Shown here in pieces: positions 57,492 through 64,000 of a DNA stretch of 64,000 nucleotides (positions are counted from its first letter, which is position 1; each line of letters opens with the position of its first letter). The DNA comes from Collinsella sp. TM10-22. Its GTDB lineage: Bacteria > Actinomycetota > Coriobacteriia > Coriobacteriales > Coriobacteriaceae. Location: assembly GCF_003466125.1 (NCBI RefSeq), contig NZ_QSOC01000005.1, positions 153,030 to 217,029 on the forward strand, written 5' to 3'. The translations under genes and the position numbers were made by a program. Below the pieces are notes generated by a model that was given only the letters and a program-made list of their open reading frames with translations, was not told the origin of the DNA and did no database searches.

Positions 57492-58829
57492 ATGCCCCAG
57501 AACATCTTCGGTACCGACGGCGTCCGTGGCGTCGCCAATGCCGGCCTCTCGTGCGACCTCGCGTTTCGCCTGGGCCGCGCGGCGACCAAGTTCCTTGGTC
57601 CGGATATCTGTGTCGGCCGCGACACGCGTCTTTCGGGCACCATGCTCGAGAGCGCTCTGACCGCCGGCATCATGGCCGAGGGCGGCCGTCCGCACTGCTG
57701 CGGCGTCATCCCCACGCCGGCCGTGGCCCTGCTCACCGTTCAGAACGAGCTCGACGGCGGCATCGTCATCTCTGCTTCGCATAATCCGCCGGAGTTCAAC
57801 GGCATCAAGTTTTTTAGCCGCAAGGGCATGAAGCTTCCCGATGCTGTCGAGGAAGAGATCAGCGCCTGGGTCATGTCCGAAGAAGCCATGGCTGCCGACA
57901 CGCTGCCGACCGGTGCCGGCGTGGGCCACATCATTAAGATGAAGGATGCCCGCAAGGCATACGTCGACCACGCCATCGATACGCTTGATGGCCTGAAGCT
58001 CGACGGCCTGGTCGTTGCCGTCGACTGCGGTCACGGTGCTTCCTGCCAGACTACGCCCGCCGCTCTGCAGCGCTTGGGTGCCACGGTCCATGCCATCAAC
58101 ACCGATTACTGCGGCACTGACATTAACGTTGAGTGCGGCTCCACTCACCTCGAGCCCCTGCGCGAGCTCGTACTGCGCACCCATGCTGACATCGGTCTGG
58201 CCCACGACGGCGACGCCGACCGCGTACTGTTCGTGGACAGCGTGGGCAATGAGATTGACGGTGACTACATCCTGGCTATCTGCGGTTCTGACCTCGCCGC
58301 TCGCGGCAAGCTCGCCAACTCCGAGATCGTCTCGACCGTCATGTGCAACCTTGGCTTCTCCATCGCTATGAAGGAGCAAGGCTTCGAGATGGTTCAGACT
58401 GCCGTGGGCGACCGCTACGTTCTGGAGCGCATGCTCGCGGACGGCGCCGTCATCGGCGGCGAACAGTCCGGCCACATCATCTTCCTGGAGCACAACACCA
58501 CCGGTGACGGCCTGGTGACGGCTCTGCAGCTGCTGGCCGTGCTCAAGCGCACCGGTCGTACCCTCACCGATCTTGCCGGTATCATGAAGAAGTACCCGCA
58601 GGTACTCGTTAACGTGCATTCCGACAACAAGGCTGGTCTGGACGATTGCCAGCCCATCTGGGATGCCGTCGCTGCTGCCGAGAAGGAGCTTGACGGCCGC
58701 GGCCGCATTCTGGTACGTCCGAGTGGTACCGAGCCACTGGTCCGCGTGATGGCCGAGGCCGAGACGCACGAGTTGACCCAGCGCGTTGTCGACGACATCG
58801 TCGAGGTTGTCAAGCGCGAACTTCCCTAA
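57492..58829 (+). CDS. glmM: Phosphoglucosamine mutase
   Basis: 445 residues, full length. Start 'FGTDGVRGVAN', phosphoserine loop 'ISASHNPPEFNG', metal-binding 'DGDADRVLF', sugar-binding 'GGEQSGHI' and phosphate-binding 'VRPSGTEPLVRVM'. It converts glucosamine-6-phosphate to glucosamine-1-phosphate for cell-wall synthesis. GGGAAGGAG precedes the ATG. Near nagB, which acts on the same substrate in the opposite metabolic direction. Confidence 0.98.
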   Translation: MPQNIFGTDGVRGVANAGLSCDLAFRLGRAATKFLGPDICVGRDTRLSGTMLESALTAGIMAEGGRPHCCGVIPTPAVALLTVQNELDGGIVISASHNPPEFNGIKFFSRKGMKLPDAVEEEISAWVMSEEAMAADTLPTGAGVGHIIKMKDARKAYVDHAIDTLDGLKLDGLVVAVDCGHGASCQTTPAALQRLGATVHAINTDYCGTDINVECGSTHLEPLRELVLRTHADIGLAHDGDADRVLFVDSVGNEIDGDYILAICGSDLAARGKLANSEIVSTVMCNLGFSIAMKEQGFEMVQTAVGDRYVLERMLADGAVIGGEQSGHIIFLEHNTTGDGLVTALQLLAVLKRTGRTLTDLAGIMKKYPQVLVNVHSDNKAGLDDCQPIWDAVAAAEKELDGRGRILVRPSGTEPLVRVMAEAETHELTQRVVDDIVEVVKRELP

Positions 58830-58899
58830 TGGTCAAAAACGGGTGCCAAGTGGTAAACTGTTAAGGTTATTTGATTGATTGGTATGTCCGAGGGGGAGC

Positions 58900-59397
58900 A
58901 TGTTCACTAAAGTCATAAGGTCTTTTGGTATGCGTGGTCGAGTCCTTACGCTGGATGCTCCCATCTCGGGCGACGTCATTCCGCTCTCCGAGGTAAACGA
59001 CCAGACGTTTGCCACCGGCCTTTTGGGCCAGGGCGTGGCGATTCAGCCCACCGGAACGCGTGTGATTGCACCGGCTGATGCCAAGGTCGAGGCCATTTTT
59101 CCCACGGGGCACGCCGTTGCGCTTAACACGGTCGATGGCCTGGACGTGCTCATCCACGTTGGTTTGGACACTGTTCAGCTCGAGGGCAAGCACTTTACCG
59201 TACATGCGCAAGTGGGTGACATCGTCCATAAGGGCGATGTGCTCATTGAGTTTGATCGCGAGGCAATTGCTGCCGAGGGCTACGATGTGACGGTTCCCAT
59301 CTTGGTGTGCAACTCCGTTGAGTTCTCGAGCATCAAGGGCTCCGTTGGCGTGCATGTCGAAGAGATGGACCAGCTCATCGTTGCTCGCGAGCGCTAG
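58900..59397 (+). CDS. PTS EIIA component, glucose (Crr) type
   Basis: 165 residues, a free-standing EIIA-Glc fold. Active-site His in 'DVLIHVGLDTVQL', second His in 'GTRVIAPADAKVEAIFPTGHA'. It accepts phosphate from HPr and passes it to EIIB domains. In this window the beta-glucoside EIIBC at 31315 lacks its own EIIA, so this protein is a candidate partner, and it could also regulate other transporters. GAGGGGAGC precedes the ATG. It follows glmM by 70 bases. Confidence 0.93.
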   Translation: MFTKVIRSFGMRGRVLTLDAPISGDVIPLSEVNDQTFATGLLGQGVAIQPTGTRVIAPADAKVEAIFPTGHAVALNTVDGLDVLIHVGLDTVQLEGKHFTVHAQVGDIVHKGDVLIEFDREAIAAEGYDVTVPILVCNSVEFSSIKGSVGVHVEEMDQLIVARER

Positions 59398-59437
59398 CAA
59401 GTGCACGTGGCCATTAGCCTACAATTCAAACACGTTT

Positions 59438-59471
59438 ACGGAGGGCGCCCTTGAAAGAGGGCGCCCTCCGT
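59438..59471 (+). terminator. 13-bp hairpin after the EIIA gene
   Basis: ACGGAGGGCGCCC (59438-59450) pairs perfectly with GGGCGCCCTCCGT (59459-59471). No T-tract follows on the plus strand, so it may terminate poorly or stabilise the 3' end. Confidence 0.6.
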
Positions 59472-59669
59472 GGCAAGATGGGATTTGTCCGAAGCTAAAA
59501 GGCTTCGGGTCACCGTGGACGGGCAGGGGCCTCGACGCGGCTAGACACGAGACACATACATTACGCGACCTCGCCCTGGTGGCCGCACACGTTGGTTGCG
59601 GCCGACGCGGGCCGCGGGCAAGTGCTTGTAAGGGGAGCCTTGCCTCTCTTGTACGAGAAAGGATGCGTA
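59472..59669 (+). other. ~200-base nagB leader with small hairpins
   Basis: GC-rich, no coding frame. CGAAGC-TAAAAG-GCTTCG forms one hairpin near 59492, and GCCGCAC / GTTGCGGC another near 59580. It does not match the glmS ribozyme or a T-box as I know them. Confidence 0.3.
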
Positions 59670-60398
59670 ATGAAGATCATTAAAGCTAAAGACTACGAGG
59701 ATATGAGCCGCAAGGCCGCCAATATTATCTCGGCGCAGGTTATCCTCAAGCCCGACTGTGTGCTGGGCCTTGCCACCGGCTCTACCCCGATCGGTGCCTA
59801 CAAGCAGCTCGCTGCTTGGTACAAGAAGGGCGACGTCGACTTTGCCGAGGTCAGCACCTACAACCTGGACGAGTATCGCGGCCTTTCGCACGACGATCCC
59901 CAGAGCTATCACTACTTTATGCGTAAGAACTTCTTCGATCACATCAACATCGACCTGAACAACACGCATGTGCCTGATGGTTCCAACCCCGATGCCGCCG
60001 CTGCCTGCTCTGAGTACGACAAGGTCGTCGCTGCCGCCGGTTATCCCGATCTGCAGCTGCTCGGCATTGGTAACAACGGTCATATCGGCTTCAATGAGCC
60101 CGATGACCACTTCTCCAAGGGCACGCACTGCGTCGATCTCACCGAGAGCACCATTCAGGCCAACAGCCGTCTGTTCGACAGCATCGACGATGTCCCTCGT
60201 CAGGCCTACACCATGGGTACCCAGACCATCATGTATGCCCGCATGATCCTGGTCGTCGCCAACGGCGAGGCCAAGGCTCAGGCCGTGCATGACATGTGCT
60301 ATGGCCCGGTTACGCCCGAGTGCCCGGCTTCGATCCTACAGCTGCACACCAACTGCGTTGTCGTTGCCGACGAGGCCGCCCTTTCGCTCTGCGAGTAG
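59670..60398 (+). CDS. nagB: Glucosamine-6-phosphate deaminase
   Basis: 242 residues. 'GLATGSTPIGAYKQL' binds the phosphate, the catalytic Asp lies in 'YNLDEYRGLS', and 'GIGNNGHIGFNEP' holds the active-site His. It converts glucosamine-6-phosphate to fructose-6-phosphate and ammonia. GAGAAAGGA precedes the chosen ATG; an in-frame ATG-like extension upstream is rejected. No nagA is adjacent. Confidence 0.97.
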   Translation: MKIIKAKDYEDMSRKAANIISAQVILKPDCVLGLATGSTPIGAYKQLAAWYKKGDVDFAEVSTYNLDEYRGLSHDDPQSYHYFMRKNFFDHINIDLNNTHVPDGSNPDAAAACSEYDKVVAAAGYPDLQLLGIGNNGHIGFNEPDDHFSKGTHCVDLTESTIQANSRLFDSIDDVPRQAYTMGTQTIMYARMILVVANGEAKAQAVHDMCYGPVTPECPASILQLHTNCVVVADEAALSLCE

Positions 60399-60430
60399 CG
60401 CGAATCCTGCACCTCGACATAGCCTTGCCT

Positions 60431-60458
60431 AAGGCCTCCGCATTGCGGGGGCCTTTTT
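60431..60458 (+). terminator. nagB terminator
   Basis: AAGGCCTCCGC / GCGGGGGCCTT (60431-60441, 60445-60455) with one wobble and a three-base loop, followed by TTTTT. Confidence 0.85.
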
Positions 60459-60846
60459 GCTATCCCTTTCCGCCCACTTGACCAAGATCTTGCCGCAAGC
60501 TTGACGAATGCTGGATGCCCAACAGCTTGATTCATCCCATACCATATTCTATGCAAAAATGCCACTAAAAGGTCGTAGACGGTAGCGGGTGCTAGGCGAG
60601 TTGAATGACATGGCTGAACCTTGTTCATTTGCGTTACACTGCCGCTTAGATGGGACATGCTGACAAGCTCATTTACCTGCTTAAAGACCGATTAGTCGGG
60701 GGATTAATAACAATCGGCCCTTGCTGTACAAAAACTTGCCGCTTGCGTACCAAAAGACAACCTAAAGCACAAGGTCGCTCTATTCATAGCGCGGCCTGTA
60801 TGGTCTTGCGGTTACAGTGTCCATACGGTCGAGTTGAGGAGTGGGC
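60459..60846 (+). other. Long non-coding region ahead of the giant regulator
   Basis: About 390 bp with no credible coding frame, less GC-rich than the genes. One hairpin CCGATT...AATCGG lies near 60690-60715. It presumably holds the promoter of the regulator; I cannot place it with confidence. Confidence 0.4.
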
Positions 60847-63846
60847 ATGGTAAACGATTTGAGCAGTATAGACGACCTCGAGCTGATGCCGCTGGGCGGA
60901 GGCTATATGGTGCGCCGCGAACGCTTGATGAATGAGCTTATAGCCAAGGGCCGAAAGGCCGGAATCGTGGTTCTTTATGCGCCCGACGGGTTTGGGAAGA
61001 CCTCGGTGCTGCTGCAGTACACCCATGAGGTTAAATGCGACCCGACGCGAGGCCCCGTGCGGATTATCGAGGCCGATCGCGCCATTGGGCGCGAGGTGTT
61101 TATGCAGCTCGAGGTGGTTACCGAAGAACTCAAAGACAAACCGCACTCCCTTATCGCGATTGATAATGTGCCAAACCTCGATCAGCACGATACCGAAGAC
61201 CTCATCGACAGGATTCGCGGCCTGCGCGCTATGGGGGTAGGAGTCTTTATCTCCTGCCGTCCTTCAAATCGTCAGCTGATTCACGGGCTGGGCGATTCGG
61301 TTAAGATCAATGCGCAGATGCTCAAGGTGCATGCCTATGAGTATTCGGCGTGGGCATCGGCGTTTTCGATCAGCACGTCGCTCGACTTTTATCAGCTCAC
61401 GCAGGGCGTGCCCGAGCTCGTTTCGGCATTGCAGACGGGTCTTTATGGCCAAGGCGACGTAGCCGGTCTGCTCGAAAACGAGATTGTCAACGTATATGGT
61501 GCGGCACTTGCCGATCTGGCTTCGCTCGACAATAATGCGCTGTTTTGCGTGGCATGTCTCATGATTTTGATGGGCGAGGGCAATATCGCAGAACTCGAGG
61601 CTTGTGGGGTGAGGCTGTCGATGGTCGACCAGTCCTACTTTGTACGCGACTACCCGATCTTTGGCTTGGACCCCGCCGAGCGGAGTTTTACGTGTCTGGG
61701 TACGGAGGATAACGGACGCTTGCGTTTGCGTAAGTTGGTGGCCGAGGTTCGCCCCGAACTTGTTCCGAGGGCGGCCCGGATTTTGCTTAAGGCGGGCCGA
61801 TGCGATGCGGCGATGGGCCTGGCGGACGCCTTTTTGGACCGTGATGCGGTCCTTGAACTTGCTGGTCAGTATGGGGTCGATCTTGCTCTGACGGGGCACG
61901 GGGCCGATATCTGCCGAGCGGCGCTGGGCACGATCGATGTCGACGATCCGGCTCCAGAGCCAACGCCTGCCGAGGCGCTTGGCGTATATCTGGCAGCGGT
62001 CAGCGTGTCCAATACAAAGCTCGCTCGCTATATGGCATCGGTTATCGAGCGCGGGGGCGAACGGGCGGCCTGCGAAATAGACCCTGTTTCATGGAGGGTG
62101 GCCCAGACACTGACGGCTGTTTGCTATGGGGACAACGGGCTTGGGCTTCCTGCGAACCTGGCCGTGCCAGAAATCGAGACATCCCATACTGCACTCGATA
62201 TGTTGTCCGCGCATATCGAGGTCAAGCGCTGTCTGACCGAGCGGGGAGATGACGGCGGCGTTCTACAGCGACTCAAAACGAGCAAGGCCTACGACTGTGA
62301 GCTCGACATTGCGGGGATTGTTACACGGGCCGATAGCATGCTGGTGGAGCTCTTTGATGGGTCGTTCGCGGGAACCGACGAGCGCGACGACGAGATGACG
62401 GTGGTGCGGGAGGCGCTCGACGTGCGTGGGCTTAAGGCGATGGCTATCTGGGTGCGTATGGTGTTGGCGGCACGGCGGCTCCTTTCCGGCTTGCCGGTAA
62501 CCGACGACGCGGCGTTCAACGAGCTCGATCGTTTTGCCGTGCGCATGCGCGACAACCAGATTCAGCTGTTTGGCCTGTTGCTAGAAGGCTGGCAGTCGCT
62601 GGCAGAGGGACGGCCGGTTAATGCAAAGTTCCGTGCGGTCCAAGTGCTCAAACTTGCCGAGGAGTCGATTGCGTACATGCGCGATAACGCATTGCTGCTG
62701 GAGCGCGCGGCGTATCTGCGTAACACCTCGATGGTTTCGGTGCGCGAGGAAGCGGAGTTACTCGATATAAGCCAGACGCAGGTTGGTGGAGCGGAGGCCT
62801 GGATGGTGGCGTTGCATTTGGCCTGTGCGGGCCGAGACAGCGACCTTGCGGCCTGGATGTCCATGAATCGTGTGGGGATTCTAGAGCCATCGTATCGGCT
62901 CTTTGCGCGCCTTGCCATGCATTGTCTGGGCGAGCCGGCGGCCAGGATACGCAAGAAGCTTCCCGTGCGCGAGCTGTCGCGGTACTCGCTGCGCGACGAT
63001 TTGGAAGGGGAGGGCGAGCGCCTGTTCCAGGCCAGCGAGGTTGAAGCCGTTGATACCATCGACCATATCGAGATTCGCATGTTTGGTGCGTTTCGCGCCG
63101 AGCGCGACGGGTTTCCCATCACGGACAAAATGTGGCGCCGCAAGAAGGCGGCGACGCTTGCCGAGCGGCTTGCACTGGGCATGGATGCGCTCGTCGACCG
63201 CGAGACGCTGGCAATGGAGCTGTGGCCCCATGCCGAGTTTAATAGCGCCCGTAACAACCTGTACTCGACGATATCGCGCTTGCGGTCGGCTTTGGGACCG
63301 ACGCCGGATGGCAAGTCGTGTGTACTCATCCAAAATGAATGCATCGGACTCAACGGCGACTACGTCAAGACCGATGTGCGGCTGTTTGACCAGATAAGCC
63401 GTGAGGTTTTGGGAAATCGCACGGGTGCGCGCGGGCCCCATTTAGTTGAGCTGTGCCTTAAGATTGAGCAGCTTTATGCCGGACCGCTGTATGTTCCCAA
63501 TGGCTGTAATCCCACCTACTTTTTGCGTATGCGACGCATTATGCAGTCAAAGTACATCGATTGCATGATTAAGGGAGCAAATGCCGCTCTAGAAGAAAAC
63601 GATCTGCAGTCGGCGATTTGGCTGGCGGAGTCGGGGCTTCGGCAGGAAACGGCGCGTGAGGATATGGTGCGCTGTGCCATGCGTGTCTACAGCGCGGCGG
63701 GGCGGAGGCGCGATATCGTCGAGCTGTACAGCGGGCATATGCACCATCTGAGGGAGCAGGTCAATGGCGTACCCGAGCCCGAGACGCGGCGTCTATATGA
63801 GCGCTTGGTGGAGGGTCGGCTCAACCGCGTGCTGGTCGAGCGATAA
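60847..63846 (+). CDS. Large STAND-type ATPase / BTAD (SARP-like) transcriptional regulator
   Basis: 999 residues. N-terminal P-loop ATPase with Walker A 'APDGFGKTS' (~45-53) and a Walker B-like 'LIAIDNVPNL', a long helical middle region without clear repeats, then a C-terminal SARP module: an OmpR-like winged helix ('IRMFGAFRAERDG', 'AMELWPHAEFNSARNNLYST') and a BTAD helical domain to the end. This is the AfsR/MalT-like plan with the DNA-binding part moved to the C-terminus. Targets unknown. GAGGAG precedes ATG 60847. Monocistronic. Confidence 0.82.
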   Translation: MVNDLSSIDDLELMPLGGGYMVRRERLMNELIAKGRKAGIVVLYAPDGFGKTSVLLQYTHEVKCDPTRGPVRIIEADRAIGREVFMQLEVVTEELKDKPHSLIAIDNVPNLDQHDTEDLIDRIRGLRAMGVGVFISCRPSNRQLIHGLGDSVKINAQMLKVHAYEYSAWASAFSISTSLDFYQLTQGVPELVSALQTGLYGQGDVAGLLENEIVNVYGAALADLASLDNNALFCVACLMILMGEGNIAELEACGVRLSMVDQSYFVRDYPIFGLDPAERSFTCLGTEDNGRLRLRKLVAEVRPELVPRAARILLKAGRCDAAMGLADAFLDRDAVLELAGQYGVDLALTGHGADICRAALGTIDVDDPAPEPTPAEALGVYLAAVSVSNTKLARYMASVIERGGERAACEIDPVSWRVAQTLTAVCYGDNGLGLPANLAVPEIETSHTALDMLSAHIEVKRCLTERGDDGGVLQRLKTSKAYDCELDIAGIVTRADSMLVELFDGSFAGTDERDDEMTVVREALDVRGLKAMAIWVRMVLAARRLLSGLPVTDDAAFNELDRFAVRMRDNQIQLFGLLLEGWQSLAEGRPVNAKFRAVQVLKLAEESIAYMRDNALLLERAAYLRNTSMVSVREEAELLDISQTQVGGAEAWMVALHLACAGRDSDLAAWMSMNRVGILEPSYRLFARLAMHCLGEPAARIRKKLPVRELSRYSLRDDLEGEGERLFQASEVEAVDTIDHIEIRMFGAFRAERDGFPITDKMWRRKKAATLAERLALGMDALVDRETLAMELWPHAEFNSARNNLYSTISRLRSALGPTPDGKSCVLIQNECIGLNGDYVKTDVRLFDQISREVLGNRTGARGPHLVELCLKIEQLYAGPLYVPNGCNPTYFLRMRRIMQSKYIDCMIKGANAALEENDLQSAIWLAESGLRQETAREDMVRCAMRVYSAAGRRRDIVELYSGHMHHLREQVNGVPEPETRRLYERLVEGRLNRVLVER

Positions 63847-63850
63847 AAAA

Positions 63851-63885
63851 ACGGGCGCCCGAAGTACTTGGGCGCCCGTAAGCTT
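63851..63885. terminator. Bidirectional terminator
   Basis: Perfect 10-bp stem ACGGGCGCCC / GGGCGCCCGT (63851-63860, 63870-63879). AAAAAA precedes it, giving a T-tract on the minus strand for the YhbY-like gene. Confidence 0.85.
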
Positions 63886-63916
63886 GCTATGTGTTGGCTC
63901 GCCGGATCATTGGCTC

Positions 63917-64000
63917 TTAGACGAGCTCGATCTTCTCGATATCCTTGCGCGAGGACTCGCGATACAGCGAGAACTTGCGGCCGATGACCTGGACGACCTC
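63917..64000 (-). CDS. YhbY/CRS1-type RNA-binding protein, C-terminal end
   Basis: Only the last 27 codons are in the window; the stop is at 63917-63919. The sequence 'EVVQVIGRKFSLYR' followed by a Lys/Glu-rich end matches the closing beta-strand of YhbY-type ribosome-associated RNA-binding proteins. The gene continues past the window edge. Confidence 0.7.
   Translation of the reverse strand, partial: EVVQVIGRKFSLYRESSRKDIEKIELV

Noticed and set aside
59472..59669. Riboswitch or glmS ribozyme ahead of nagB
   Set aside because: The core motifs of the glmS ribozyme are not visible and nagB is not its usual target. Only small hairpins are seen.

Overview
The window looks like chromosomal DNA of a high-GC gut actinobacterium of the class Coriobacteriia, most likely Collinsella or a close relative. 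This is an inference from gene content, not a database result. It rests on a PTS-rich fermentative metabolism, a GlnR-type orphan regulator beside a glutamine-synthetase-like gene, a Kdp potassium pump, sortase-assembled pili, GatCAB amidotransferase, a BTAD/SARP-type giant regulator and strong GC bias at third codon positions. Nothing points to a plasmid, a phage or a CRISPR locus. The window holds a tmRNA gene; I found no tRNA, rRNA or transposase gene.

Layout. 1-5.2 kb: end of an amino-acid permease, an HPr-like protein, and the ferrous-iron cluster feoA-feoA-feoB plus a Cys-rich Feo-associated membrane peptide. 5.2-13.7 kb: a complete kdp locus, kdpDE on the minus strand divergent from kdpFABC, flanked by two direct ~90-bp repeats. 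13.8-21.6 kb: a BaiCD/2,4-dienoyl-CoA-reductase-like flavoenzyme, GntR and LacI regulators, a divergent glutamine synthetase with a GlnR-like regulator, and an HtrA protease. 22-26.7 kb: ligA, then a minus-strand MATE-merR efflux operon. 26.9-29.3 kb: a broken moaA followed by a moaC-mobB fusion. 29.5-37.4 kb: a phosphoglycerate-mutase-like enzyme, a LicT-type antiterminator with its beta-glucoside PTS and 6-phospho-beta-glucosidase, an MFS transporter and a HAD phosphatase. 37.9-47.2 kb: a pilus locus (small secreted peptide, large tip adhesin, two further pilins) separated from its class C sortase by an AbiEi-like gene. 47.5-51 kb: gatCAB. 51.4-54.5 kb: a DUF6110-like gene, a P-type ATPase missing its catalytic middle, a RelB/PIN toxin-antitoxin pair and an unknown gene. 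54.7-60.4 kb: tmRNA, a patatin, rplM-rpsI, glmM, an EIIA-Glc-type PTS protein and nagB. 60.8-63.8 kb: a 999-residue ATPase-BTAD regulator, then the end of a YhbY-like gene.

How the genes work together. Several PTS parts are spread over the window: HPr at 1.1 kb, EIIBC at 31.3 kb without its own EIIA, and a stand-alone EIIA at 58.9 kb. They could act as one phosphorelay for beta-glucoside uptake, with LicT reading the leader at 31.24-31.29 kb. NagB and GlmM connect amino-sugar breakdown and wall synthesis. Iron uptake (feo) shares a promoter-proximal motif with the operon carrying the broken P-type ATPase, which suggests a common metal-responsive repressor.

The most unusual content is intergenic. 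There are at least seven copies of a CCACCACAAAGG / CCTTTGTGGTGG hairpin, two copies each of two other hairpin families, and five ~150-220 bp non-coding elements bounded by 25-39 bp inverted repeats. Four genes or gene pairs show clear decay or rearrangement: moaA (four single-base losses in homopolymers), the P-type ATPase (in-frame loss of the catalytic core), the DUF6110-like gene (early in-frame stop) and the AbiEi-like locus (partner gene reduced to 14 codons). The glutamine synthetase and the HPr carry substitutions at functionally central residues.
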